64,000 nt of DNA from Pogona vitticeps. Taxonomy: Eukaryota; Chordata; Lepidosauria; Squamata; Agamidae. Location of the stretch: positions 156,868,001-156,932,000 of the forward strand of contig NC_135787.1 of the NCBI RefSeq assembly GCF_051106095.1, in the 5' to 3' direction. Below, piece by piece: positions 37,037-53,257 of this stretch (position 1 is the first letter of the stretch; every line of letters starts with the position of its first letter). The position numbers and the translations under genes were made by a program. The notes under the pieces were generated by a model. The model made no database searches. It was not told where the DNA came from and was given only the letters and a program-made list of their open reading frames with translations.

Positions 37037-37770
37037 CTAGAAACAAATGGGAACAAGGTCAGTGTTTAATAGTTATGCCTTCACAAAGCAATGCTTCTCA
37101 AGTTGAATTCAATAATGTGAATTATCTATGTGTCTTCAAATTTCAAAACTGTCTGTTTGTCTGTCTGTCTGTCTATTTGGAATACCTGAACTCTAATTTT
37201 AAGGGGACATGCAGTCTATACTGCCATCCAGATGTTGGAAGAGCAGAATGGATCCTGTGAGCTGCTACAGCAAAGGCAAAAAGGAAAAAAAAATGCACTG
37301 ATTCAGCCTTTGTCTCCATACACATTCAAATCATGAAATACTTTTCACAAGATGATCCCTCTTAGTTAAGCAAGTCTTCTCTGTTTAAAAATGGATAGTC
37401 ACAGTGCCATCTTTACACAAGATGTCTTGTGTAAATGGCTTGCAATCTGTATTCATGATTTTGATGATAATGTCAGAGTCTAAGAAGAATCTATCCATTA
37501 TTTCAGAGTGAATTTATCAAATATAAACTTATTAGCTTGAATTATATGATACATTAACATTTTTGCTTCCTACATATTACTGGCAATAGAAAAGTGTACT
37601 TCATTGGAGCACATCAACACAACAGTAGAACTTAATCGAAGATTGTTAAATCTTATATCGTCATGTTATGCTACTATTATATACAAGAGAGAACATGTTC
37701 ATGTGTCTCACAAATTAACACTTATGATGACAGCAGAAAAGCAGTAACCCAGTGCTTCACCATCATATAC

Positions 37771-37876
37771 CTTGGTGCATGGTTGATTAATGGCTGTGGC
37801 TTGTATTTGGGAAAGTTGTAGTTCCTAAATTCATCACTGGAAGTAATGCCTGGCCATGTTTCTTGGGATGGCGTTC
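37771..37876 (-). CDS. CDK17: CDK17 exon: CDK insert-like loop
   Basis: A 106-base exon encoding [20 protein letters not shown], then [14 protein letters not shown] and part of an Arg codon. It differs from the remembered human sequence at a few positions (ITSSDEFR against ISSNDEFK). Confidence 0.94.
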
Positions 37877-38124
37877 CTGAGTTGAAAGATTAAACAAATG
37901 ACATCCATACAAGGAATTATGACTATATGCAAGCACAGAAATAAAGGCAGCACTGAATGGTAAACAGACCCCCAAAGGCTAACCTTTTATTTTAAGCTTT
38001 TTGCAACAACTGAAAACTTCCCACTACCACCTGTTTTCCAAAAGACACTGTAGTTATCATTTGACAAGCTTTCAGGAATCTTCTTAAAATAATAAGACTA
38101 TAACATTAGATATGAACTATTTAC

Positions 38125-38222
38125 CCAGAAGTCGGAAAATTAAGTGCAATTCATCTTCAACCGTTGAGCCAGGAAAGAGCGGTCGTCCAGATGCCATTTC
38201 AAAGAATATACATCCAACTCCC
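38125..38222 (-). CDS. CDK17: CDK17 exon: C-lobe
   Basis: A 98-base exon encoding [20 protein letters not shown], then [12 protein letters not shown] plus one base of a split Gly codon. Acceptor ctaaag, donor gtaaat. It contains the conserved GRPLFPG loop of CDKs. Confidence 0.95.
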
Positions 38223-38349
38223 CTTTAGAAAAGAAAAATTAAGATGAGATTAAATATGGAAATGACTTTTTAAAAACATTATGTATCTATTCATTTCCAA
38301 AATGGTGGCTTCATTGGTTTACTACAGCAAACAAGTGAACAGTCTTGTG

Positions 38350-38425
38350 GCTCCTTAACATTTAACAGTGGCAAAAGCTTTCATAAGCTATGGGCCACTT
38401 CATCAGATGCCAGGTGGCCATCTCT
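38350..38425 (-). mobile_element. Penelope-like tail fragment with hammerhead-like core (best kept)
   Basis: Minus strand reads CTGATGA, then agtggcccatagcttat, then GAAAGC and the family phrase ending ggagccaca. Both invariant blocks CTGATGA and GAAA are intact here. Confidence 0.5.
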
Positions 38426-38715
38426 AGATGTCTGCTGTGCTGATGATAAAGCTGATTCATCTTCAACATTAACATGCTAAATAGCATTATCTCCCTTCCA
38501 TAAAAGGCAACAGACAAATTCTTGCTTTAAAACATTCCTCTCCCCCCCCCCCCCCGCCGTGGAAGCCAATGAGTCTGAGACTTTGACATTTCAAATCTAG
38601 AAAATTTAAATGTACTTGACTCCTTTCAAAACAACAAATTCAAGGATTTAAAAACTTTTAAGCCCAGGAAGTTACAACTGTATTCTCTCTCTCTTTCTCC
38701 CACAGTATCTTAACT

Positions 38716-38719
38716 CTAT

Positions 38720-38794
<75 letters not shown>

Positions 38795-38945
38795 TTTCAT
38801 TTATACCCCGCCTATCTAGTCAATTGTGACCACTCTAGGCGGCTTACAACATGCATTTAAAAAAGAAACATATAACAAACCACATCACAAATAATAATTT
38901 ACATAAATTAAGATAGAATAAAAAAAATTAAAAAAAAAACTCTAA
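38716..38945 (-). mobile_element. L2-clade LINE 3' tail with long (TTTA)n
   Basis: About 80 bases of TTTA are followed by taccccgcctatctagtcaa and ccactctaggcggcttacaa, the inverted L2 3' end also seen at 8821-8876. Only UTR remains. It sits between two CDK17 exons. Confidence 0.85.
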
Positions 38946-39064
38946 ACAAGACAAGTGCTTCTGTTTGTGACAATGTTGCCAATTTTAAAGAGACTAAAGG
39001 TCAAAAATACATATGATGCATAATTTTTAAAGCAAACACAAATCAGCGTCTGAGAAAGACATAC

Positions 39065-39185
39065 CACATGTCAATTTGTGTTGAATATTCAGAAGATCCA
39101 AGGAGAACGTCAGGCGGCCTATACCATAATGTGACAACCTCATTGGAATAGGTCTTTGTAGGGACGGATTTTGCTCTGGCCAAGC
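39065..39185 (-). CDS. CDK17: CDK17 exon: activation segment
   Basis: A 121-base exon completing the DFG motif ([20 protein letters not shown]) and continuing through [20 protein letters not shown] to W, whose codon is split. PCTAIRE kinases have Ser where CDK2 has the T-loop Thr; the [15 protein letters not shown] block is conserved here. Confidence 0.95.
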
Positions 39186-44006
<4,821 letters not shown>

Positions 44007-44069
44007 CTTTACATTGTGCATACTCATGATGTTCCCACAGTCATCCATATACTGCTTTAGATCTTTGTC
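44007..44069 (-). CDS. CDK17: CDK17 exon: hinge and helix D
   Basis: A 63-base in-phase exon encoding [20 protein letters not shown] and a final K, identical to my recollection of human CDK17. The acceptor is ttatcag and the donor gtaaat. Confidence 0.95.
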
Positions 44070-44299
44070 CTGATAAAACAAATGTTTAACAATGTTAATT
44101 TCATGTGCCATAGAACTGTCTCAGTACAGTAGGAGAAAAGTGTATCTACATGTATTACTCAGTTATACTTTAAGGGTGTTAATTTCTTCAGAGTTCTAAG
44201 CCATTCCATCTAAAAGATGCAGGGAAGATAGTTGCAACAAAAGCAGTTCATATCAAGAATGTAATCAATATAAGGCTGCAAGCAGACTACAGAGTCTTG

Positions 44300-44385
44300 T
44301 GACTCCTTAAAGATGAACAAGTTTTATTTGATCTAAGAATTTGCAGACAGCAGCCCGCATCTACAAGAAGCTTTGATAGAATAAT
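44300..44385 (-). mobile_element. degenerate member of the hammerhead-bearing repeat family
   Basis: Left phrase ttgtgactccttaaagatga matches the other copies, but the hammerhead core is eroded. Old copy. Confidence 0.35.
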
Positions 44386-44440
44386 TTTTTAAAAATATCT
44401 GTTGAGTGATTAACACAGCAAAGCAAAAAAGCAAACTGTG

Positions 44441-44663
44441 CTGCTTATATACCGCCCCATAGTGCTTCAAGCACTCTCTGGGTGGTTTACAAGTTAATTA
44501 TGCAGGCTACACATTGCCCCCACAGTGAACTGGGTACTCATTTCGCTGACCTTGGAAGGATGGAAGTTTGAGTCAACCCTGAGCTGGCTACCTGGGAAAG
44601 AACTCTAGGTCGCGAGCACAGTTTTGGCTGCAGTACAGCAGTTTAACTATGCCACAAAGCTCT
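44441..44663 (-). mobile_element. tRNA SINE with L2-like tail, copy 2
   Basis: The tail tatataccgccccatagtgc is at the left, and the tRNA-like head reads agagctttgtggcatagtta on the minus strand. It lies head to head with the next SINE. Confidence 0.75.
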
Positions 44664-44665
44664 TT

Positions 44666-44900
44666 AACATAGCTCAGTGAGATGGAGCACCCAGCTGTGG
44701 CGCCTGGAGTTGGGAGTTCAATTCTTTACTGTGCCTCTTGGGGGAACAACCAGCCTGTGTAGTCTTGGCTAAGCTACACGGTGCCAAGGTGTCCCAGAAG
44801 AGGGGAATGGTTGACCACTTCTGAGTACTCTGTACTTATAAAAAAAAACCTGGAAAGGATTCCTATAAGTAGAAGTTGATTTAATAGCATGTAATTATTA
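44666..44900 (+). mobile_element. tRNA SINE with RTE-like tail, copy 4
   Basis: Head catagctcagtgagatggag with gttgggagttcaattcttta, body gtgtcccagaagaggggaat, tail aagttgatttaatagcatgt. Same family as 15356. Confidence 0.7.
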
Positions 44901-45462
44901 GTTTTTAATCAGCGAGGCAAACTTTCAGACAACAAGCATGAGAGTTAAGGATTCACATATTCATTTTTATTGCTGTTTTGGCCTTGTTGTGCCTTCTCAG
45001 GGAAAAATGAAGTACTGAAGAAAGTTTCCCCATCAAACCATGCTGTCTGTCTCTATCAGACTGTTATATTTGTGCAGTGTATTTTCAATATTGTAAAATG
45101 TACCTGTATCATAGTTTTAATTACAGGCAAACTACGTAGTAGATTGACTGATTTTTCACCAGCAAAGAGATAAGCGGTTTAAAAATGCTTAGAAAATATT
45201 TAAATTCACCCCTTGCTGAATTTAATGACGTGCCCCCTGCTGGGACTATGAGTTGACCCATGCCTTTCCATTGTGGAAAGAGAGTGCTGTTGATGGAAGG
45301 CAGCAGCTAACAGCTCTTCCTAGATGCTTATCATCTAAACTTGAGTACCAACTGGAAGTGTGAATATGTTCTCTGCAGATGTACAAAGAGTGTGCTGTGG
45401 GATGTACCCTAAGATAAGCAGGTCCCAAGCAAGCACAAATACACACATAGTTGGAGTAGGTG

Positions 45463-45582
45463 TGGGAAACCAGTGGTCCTCCAGGTGTTGTCAGATAACA
45501 ACTCCCATCATCCCTGCTCACCAATCATGCTAAGGCTGATGGGATTAGAGTTCATCAATGTCTTCAGAGTCATTGGTGCCCC
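45463..45582. mobile_element. hAT-like palindromic MITE
   Basis: Begins gtgggaaaccagtggtcctc and contains acaactcccatcatccctgc and its partial complement ggctgatgggattagagttc. Ends diverged. In a CDK17 intron; the rest of 44901-46646 shows nothing clear. Confidence 0.5.
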
Positions 45583-46646
45583 ATGTGTGTGTGTGTGTGG
45601 GGGGTGAAAGTAGGTTTCCCCCAGTGATCCATCCCCAGCAAATTTCATGTCTTTAATAGAGCCCTCATAAAGGCATGAAGGTCAACCTCAGAAGGGGTGG
45701 GTCCCGTCTTTTCCTAGAAGTGATGCAAAGGCCTGAAGAATCCAGACACAACAGTGGTTCCAGAAGCATCCTAAAGCAGCAACGCTGTCCAGGGAGGGTG
45801 GCAGCCCCTTCCTTTTCCCCTCCCAGGCTGCAGAATGTATTATTTAATATTGCCAGTTAAAATTGCTAATCATCATCATTAATACAGAAGAACTCCAAAG
45901 ACTGCATGTTAATTGGGCTCTGCTTTGCAAGCACTGTTACAATATGATTAATGGCCCAATACCTCATTAATATAAGAGAATTTCATTTTGTACCATTGTT
46001 GTACATGCCAATTAAGCACCAAACGTGGTGAGGATTGGCTACATCACTCTTTTCTTTTCAACAGAGTCAGAGTGATGTAAGGTAACTCAGACTGTAAATA
46101 GCCCAGAGGAGCGCTGGAATAGCATTGTTCTCCCCTGCCCCCCACCTCAATTTGGTGTCAGTAAAAAATGGTCACAGATACCTGACAAAACAGCTGCAAA
46201 CAATGCAACTGCAACTGCAACAAGGTCTTACTACCTTGCAAACAATGAGCATCAGGCTTTCTATAATGACTGAGCAAAGAAAAGGAAAAAGCTGGGCCAA
46301 TCTAGGGTACAACACAGACCATGTGAAAAATGTACACTTGCTGCCTTCAGAAACACAGCTCTCCTCTATTGCAATGAATATGAGGGAAAATCCTTCAGAA
46401 GCCTCATGCATGAACAACAGTGGGCCTCCTAGCAGCATACTGTAATTTTCATTGTTCACTAGAGAAGTTCCAGAAACTGAGATGACAGAAAGATTTCAAC
46501 ATTACACCCCCTCTTCCATTCACACATACTATCCTGTCATCCTCATTTGTTTTTTTTTTTCTGGGTTAAACAAACAAACAAAAAGACTTGGAGCATTTAA
46601 ACCAGAATATTTGACGGTGATGGAGAAAAAAAAAACATCAACTTAC

Positions 46647-46741
46647 CAGATATTCAAAGACCAGAGTTAATGATTTGTCTGTATGAACTATATCATGTAA
46701 GGTAACAATATTTGCATGTTTTAAATCTTTTAACAATGACA
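46647..46741 (-). CDS. CDK17: CDK17 exon: N-lobe to hinge
   Basis: A 95-base exon encoding [20 protein letters not shown], then [12 protein letters not shown]. The last residues form the strand leading into the hinge, with the gatekeeper Phe in LVFEYL. Splice sites are tttgcag and gtaagt. Confidence 0.95.
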
Positions 46742-47174
46742 CTGCAAAAGAAAAAGAACAGAATTTAACTTAAGTAAATGGGAAAACTCTATTAATATGT
46801 AGCAAATGGGTAAATAACTGTCTGGAGAGACTTTTAATTTTTTTTCACACCACTTAGTTTAGCTCATTTACTAGGTGCTCAAGAAAAAAAATTAAGATTG
46901 CTCTTCCTCTAAAATTAAAGGGTACAAAGCACCCAAAATTTTATACGTGCTTCAGATTTTTTTGCATCTTGTCCAGAATACATTTCTGAGAATACTGAAA
47001 GGAAAAGTTTAGCTCCAGTGTTAAAGACACTGAGATTAGAAGACATACAGATGTTAAGGGAAAGGAGAAACCAGGCATACGGCAAAAAAATATCAACGTT
47101 TGAATCCATATATCTGAGGAGAAATCTGTTTAATTAGTGAGGTTATGCTTTAGAGTTTCTGCTCATGTTTACTA

Positions 47175-47330
47175 GAGACGTTCATAAGAAAAGCCACGCC
47201 AGATCAGACCAATAGCCTTTCTACTTGTACATTCTCCTTTCAAAGTACTGTACTTTTCCAGCAGTAAATGAGCACAACTGCACCCACCATCTTGTGGTCT
47301 CTCGCCACCCCCAACAAAGAAGCTGACACT
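47175..47330. repeat. dispersed repeat fragment
   Basis: The phrase agaaaagccacgccagatca followed by gaccaatagcctttcta is a widespread reptile interspersed repeat start. Family not assigned. The rest of the 46742-48151 intron is unremarkable. Confidence 0.35.
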
Positions 47331-48151
47331 TGAGCAAGTGAGTAAGAAGAATGCCTATGCATTTCTCAATCATTTCTAATTGGGAATGGTAGAGGACCTA
47401 AATGTCATAAGCCTCAAGAAAATCTGAGGAAATTTCTGTGGCAAAAGAATCATATGTGGACAGAATTCTCTCTCATGAGTGTTTAGTTTGATCCAGACAG
47501 ATTGTCCATTTCACTAAAACATCCTGAATTTAAGAAATGTAAGCAAATTCAGAATATTCTGTTTTATTTGGGGTATGTTATCTCTTTGCCTATATCCTAG
47601 ATAATGACAATGGGGGAGTTCAACATGAGAGAAGAATTAATGTTTATTCTCTGCATGTTAAAATGTGGGGAAACAGATTTGCAGGAACTATTTCATTCTT
47701 TACTGTAATCCAGAAGTCCTTCAATGGAAGCCTGGTACAAACAATTTGGAAGAGTCAAGTGTTGTTGTGTTTGTTAAACGCTGGGAGTCAAAAGTCCTTA
47801 CTACACGTGACTGAAAATCACCAAAACACCTGTCAATAATCCAGATGTTTCTTCTGACCACCCTTGTATGAGGCCACAAGACTCCAAACAGAAGAGAGAA
47901 GAACCAGGATTTAGGTGTAAGTGTTCTTTATATACCCACACCTATACCCCTTTAAGGCAGAAGCTCAAACTGGACCAAGAGCCCACATGTTAACTTGGAG
48001 TCTGTTCCAAATTCTAATGCTTTTCAAGAAAGAACGAGCCATCAGACCCAAGGTACATTTAACAAATTTCTTCACAGTGGACATCACTATATTACTAGCA
48101 TAGCAACAAACATATCTTTTGAAACGGAAAGAAAAAAAGAGTTTTGCTCAC

Positions 48152-48266
48152 CTTCTCTAATGGCTGTGCATGGTGCCCCCTCTTCATGCTCCAATCTGAT
48201 TTCTTTTAAAGCTACCAGGTTTTCTGTCAGCTTGCTTCTTCCCTTATATACTGTTGCATAGGTACC
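48152..48266 (-). CDS. CDK17: CDK17 exon: Gly-loop, catalytic Lys and PCTAIRE helix
   Basis: A 115-base exon encoding [20 protein letters not shown], then [18 protein letters not shown]. It contains the ATP-anchoring lysine (VALKE) and the signature cyclin-binding helix PCTAIRE that names the subfamily. It ends one base into the next codon (donor gtgagc). The preceding intron lies between the two halves of the Gly-loop. Confidence 0.96.
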
Positions 48267-48601
48267 CTACATTCCAGGGGTTAAAAAAAAGAATACAGTT
48301 ATGAAAAATACCATACCCTGATCAGAGGGGGAAAGGAAGCCAGACTTTCATCATCGGTGGTGTGTGAGTGGGTGTTTATAAGCAGAATTTAAAATTCTAA
48401 AATGTTCTGACACAAAACACTTTTAAAAGAAGGAATGTAGATTTGCCAATGTATTATGTCTTTGACAACAAGAACAAAAAAGGTACACCTTTATCCACTA
48501 ACAGCACAGGGCACTTAAGTTAGGATACAAGTATCATACTTAAGCAGTCCTCATTCAGTTCACATAAACAAAGGAATGTGCCTTACACTGAATTCAGACT
48601 A

Positions 48602-49106
48602 CAGTGGGGTCTTGACTTAAGAACGGCTTGAGTTAAGAACATTTTGACTTACGAACCGCTCTCATAGGAAAATATTGACTTGACTTAAGTACTTAGATTT
48701 GAGTTACAAACTGAAAAAAAACCACGTGGGAGGCAGGGAAAGTGCAAAATATGAACTTTCAGTTAACTGTTGGCCAGTGAAAAGGGTGCCTGTCTGCTTC
48801 CTCACTCCTCCCAGCGTTTAGAGAGTGGATTGGGAGACAGTCTTCGGACTGCCTGGTACTGTACTGCCTGGACTGTATTTTCCCTGCCTTCCCTGAACCT
48901 TTGTTGACCTAAGAAAAAAAGAAACAAAATATCCCCCTCTAGCGGTCGAAGGCGGAATAGCAGCTTCCCATTAGTTTCTATGGACGGAAAAGAGCAGATA
49001 CGGATCAAATGGCTTTCAATGCATTCCTATGGGAAATGCAGATTTGACCTGAGAACTTTTTGACTTGAGAACTGCCTTCCAATACCTGCCTTCCAAGACC
49101 CCACTG
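48602..49106. mobile_element. pogo/Tigger-like element, copy H (related subfamily)
   Basis: 505 bases with ends CAGTGGGGTCTTGACTTAAG and CCAAGACCCCACTG and TA on both sides. The interior keeps gaatgcattcctatggg-like sequence shared with copies A-G, but the hairpin arms are separated. No transposase coding. Confidence 0.8.
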
Positions 49107-49714
49107 TACTGGGTCCAGCTAGCCTAGTACTTTCTCTGCCATGATCTTAAACTGTGGCTTGAGGTTGGTTTTAGATGCAAGCTCAACCTAACCACAGGTT
49201 CGTTTGGGACAAGGTAGAAGCACAGTAAGTAAATAAGTAAACCGCTTCTCCTGTCTGGGCAAAACAATGAATTTTGTGGAACTAGAGACCTTCGTCTATA
49301 TTCAGCCAAGAAAGGAGGGAGGCCACTCCATGTAACAGCAGAAGTGTCAATGTAACTTAGTAAGTCAAAATATGATTGCCAAATGTGGCCAATATCTGTA
49401 ATTATATATAACAAGAGTTAAACAGGATGTGAAACAAGCTTCAGTCCCCACTTTCCAATTGGGTTAAATACATAGGTGGCTTATGGTCTGAGTAGGGGGA
49501 CCTCCCTCAAAATGGAAGAGTTAAGCATCCACCTTTCTTGCTCAGATGATGAGATACCCCTACTTAAATCAGAACGTTGGTTAATCAGAACATTAATTAA
49601 CACTCACTGTGGGTGAGTGGAGAAAAGATTATAAATTTCTTTTATACATTTAAAAACACACAGTTAAAAAAAAAATTAAAATCATTAGTTGAGGGGCGAA
49701 AACAGCATACATAC

Positions 49715-49771
49715 CTCACCAAGTTTTTCCAATTTGATGTAGGTCTCCATTTTTCCAAATCCAATTTCAGA
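49715..49771 (-). CDS. CDK17: CDK17 exon: start of kinase domain
   Basis: A 57-base exon (acceptor tttaaag, donor gtatgt) encoding SEIGFGKMETYIKLEKLGE, the first beta strand of the kinase domain and the beginning of the glycine-rich loop (GEGTYATV), which is completed by the next exon. Confidence 0.93.
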
Positions 49772-50860
49772 CTTTAAAAAAAAAAGCAGATTCGTTTAGA
49801 AGTGTTGTAATGTGCACAATACACTGAAAGAGACCATCTATTTGAAAACCAAGGGACATAGGATAAAATACTATGGCAACATAATTACTACTGGCTATAT
49901 GCCACTAAAAGTGCCAATTATGACAACCAGAATATAAATTATGGATTTGTTAGGATAATTTCCTGGTGAATTTTAGTGGCTGCACTGCAATATTTTGTCA
50001 TGTACAAAGAAATGGCTACGTTCTGGTCTGAGAGAAGAAACAGAACATAGAGGGCATCTGATTGTCCAGGAAATGTTAATAATAAAGTAAAGAATCCCCC
50101 CCCCCCCAAATATCATGGTAAAAGAGACAGTATATAAGAATGTGATATGTTGATTCTACCTCTCTAGAGTCACTTGTGTTGTGTTAAATCTAAGGAATCT
50201 TTGGCACCTTCCTCCCTAAGCTAAGAGGAAGCACTGTTTTGTGATGTTATCAATTTCAATTTTTCAAAGGTAAAGATTTAAATAAAGATTTTAAATAAAT
50301 AAATATTCCCTCTAAAAGGAGAAGAGGCTCAATTAGACCCAAATTAAAATGAGTGATCAGAGAAAACAATAGGGAACACACTCCATGTAGTCTAAATCAT
50401 TCCAAAGTCTCTATTTAACACAAGATGAACAAATGCTTCCACCAGTATGCAGGAGATAGATGAATTAACCGTTCCATTCCCACTTTCCACACCTTCAGGA
50501 AGTTTTGAGTTGAGCAAAAACTTAAAAGTAAGTAAGACCAGACTGAGAATTACTACAAGATGAATATTCATTAAAGAAAAATTCAACAGATTGTTTTGAA
50601 TTAACTACTACAGATGGTATTTTGACCCAGATTTAGCCTTCCTTTGGTTAGACTCTTTGAAATCTATGGAATGTAAACAGCAATGATATTTGTTCAAGAA
50701 ATCTAAGGGAAGAAATGACCTTGTTTCTCAGTCCACATACCCTGTTGGACAAGCTGCAAACCTACTTATGAAAACAACCAGAATTGAGGCAATATTCCTT
50801 TCTTCCTCCCCAGCACCTATATAATTGGTAGGAGCGCTGCTGGTTTCCCACCACTAGTGT
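49772..50860. other. CDK17 intron, nothing recognised
   Basis: AT-rich intron with no recognised feature. Confidence 0.45.
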
Positions 50861-50889
50861 GTGCTTGTGCGCAACATGTTGTGCTAACA

Positions 50890-51770
50890 GTAACTAAGCA
50901 GGGTGTGTGGGTTCGTCTCCGGGCTCCTTTCTCGCTTCAAAGAAATCAGGAGATTTTTGTTGTTTAGAAACAGGTGAGATATTTATTGGTGTGTTTAACA
51001 AATAACCAGTGTCTATAACTTGATTCCGTCGTCTTTCTCCTTCGGACAACAGGTCCTGAAGGGGCTTCCAATCTTCGTCCAGGAACGGGTTTCTCTCACC
51101 GGAGTTCCAGGGACCCAGCCAATCCGCAAAGATGTTAGGGTTTACAGTCTGTCCCGCTTCACCTTCCAACAAGGGCACGGTCTCGTTATCCCGGCTGTCA
51201 CCCCACATGAGACATCCTTCTGATGTGGGAGTCTTCCAGGGTCCTCCCTGAACCCCTTCCTCTTCATCTTGTTTACCCTCCATTCCAGCCTCTCTCTCTC
51301 CTCTCTCTTTCCACTCTTTCCTTTTCTTTTCTGAGCCTCCTTCTTCACTCTTTGGCCTCTGCCTCTCCCCAGTAGGATGGTCTGGGTGGAATCTCCCTTC
51401 TCCTCCTATAATTCACCTCCTCCTTGGGCACTCTTAGTTTTCCCCAAGAACCGGTCCATGGGTCCTCCATCCAAACCCACTTCCAACGTGGCGGTAGCTG
51501 TTCTTCCCTCCTTTTCATATCTGCTGTCCCCGCCTCTATCTCCACCCTTTTCTTCCACTCTATCCCCACCGTTTTTCCCTGAGCCCTTTCAACGGTTAGT
51601 TTTTGTATTTCTCCTTCTATCTCCTCTGTCTCTGTCCCTCGCTGCTCTGTCTTTTTGAGAGTTGAGACAGGCTGGGTCTGTACTTCCTTCTCTTCTGTAC
51701 GGAGGAGGGACGGCTCTCTGCGAGTGGGATACCCCTCTCGCCTCCTGTCTCACACAGGGGCAGTAAATTT
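50890..51770 (-). pseudogene. coding-like relic of an unassigned element
   Basis: The minus strand holds open stretches of charged, Trp-rich protein-like sequence (for example FADWLGPWNSGERNPFLDED) with C/T-rich plus-strand composition unlike the surrounding intron. It may be a fossil of a retroelement gag-like or accessory gene; the family is not recognised. It is broken, with a few interruptions, and looks old. It lies in the large CDK17 intron and is not spliced to the gene as far as can be seen. Confidence 0.35.
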
Positions 51771-51972
51771 AATTTCTAATTAATTTCTAATTTCTCTCTG
51801 CAAGAAGGAGAAAGGGCTTCCAAGAGCAGTTGAGATTTTGCTCAAGCACAACGGCAGCATTAGATACATCTTGTTGCCTTGTTTAAAACTATCACTCAAA
51901 TTACAATGATCAGATTACTTAAAAATGCAGGAGCGTGGGAGAGGTAAAACATTAGATATAAACTGTTAAGTT

Positions 51973-52132
51973 AAAAAGGTAGATGCCAAGATGACGCATT
52001 ACTGCAAAAATAATATTATTTTTGCAGTAAAGCATCATCTTGGCATCTGTCTTTTTTCAATAGCTTCATAGAGAGAATAGTTGACCAGCTTAACATGTTA
52101 AGCTGGTCAACTATTCTCTCTATGAAGCTATT
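51973..52132. repeat. two adjacent long palindromes
   Basis: The first palindrome is centred at 52014/52015 with 34-base arms (51981-52014, 52015-52048; two mismatches; weaker pairing out to 51973). The second is centred at 52095/52096 with perfect 37-base arms (52059-52095, 52096-52132) and no loop. They are separated by ten bases. No terminal repeats or target duplication were noticed. Confidence 0.9.
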
Positions 52133-53257
52133 AACTTTATTGCAATTGTTTTTGAAAGATGTCAATGTTACAGCATTTGGCTTTGAAATCCTTTTCTTGA
52201 TTCCATGTCTTTTAAACAAGATTTGAAATGTAATTTCATGCCGTTTCTTATTGCAGATTTCAAGTCTGGGCACTGTTTTTGTTCGTTCGTTTTTAACTGA
52301 GCAGAACTGTTGTCTGCCTCAAAGGAAGAACACCAGGGACTGAGAGAACAGGACAATGCAGCAGCTCAGGCATACTATTGCAAACCCAAACCCAGCTGCC
52401 AGATCTCAGTTTACAAATGCACAACAAGGTCTTTAAAATCCAGGAGGCGAGGGAGGGGTACAAAGTTGTCACTTTGAAAAAGTCTGTCCATGTTGACTCC
52501 AGTTATGTTCATTAGAGGGCACTTTTTTCACACTGCAGTTTGAAAAAATAGATTCCTTGAAACAAGGATTGCTTGAGATCTACCCATGAATAGCTTGGTT
52601 TGAAATTTATTTGAATATGCTGAGAAATGAGGAAAGTATTGCCCTTCCACACAAACGTTTTCAAGCAGAATCGCTATTTTTAAGTCTCTGTGGCTTCTTA
52701 TTATGGCTTTAAGTGACACTCTTAGGGTTCAACTAGATTCATTTATTTGGTATTCATTTTTTTAAAGAGGAGGAGCAACTCACAAAGATCAACGTAATTA
52801 GAATGTTATCATCCAGAAATCAAGAGTCACAACCAAGCACACTCTTTAATTCTCAACAGGAACAAAGCACCAAAGCAGATGTTGAAAACTCTCTTGCCTA
52901 ACCATAACAGACTGGTTTTTAATAGATCAGTCATGTAATTAAATGCATTTAATTGAACAGATTGAAATTTAGAAATCACAAAACCTCCAGTAAGATAATT
53001 CAAAATCCTCAAAAGCACAATTTTCTTTTATGTTAGCACAATTTTCTGTTTAAACAACAGCTGCTGTTAGAAGAAAGCCATTGTTAATATTTTTCTTTCC
53101 ATCAAATTAATCAAATACAAAATATTTTTCTTGTAATCTATCATGGGAAATAGTATTTCTAAGCATGAAAACTATTTTAAAAATGCAAGGAACAGTGACC
53201 GAGATATACTAAATTCTCTCTCCGAAACCTTTATTTCTTTATGCCAACGATCACCTT
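52133..53257. other. CDK17 intron, nothing recognised
   Basis: AT-rich intron with no recognised feature. Confidence 0.45.

Noticed and set aside
37787-37975. 62-codon minus-strand open frame overlapping a CDK17 exon
   Set aside because: Out of frame with the kinase; the true exon is 37771-37876.
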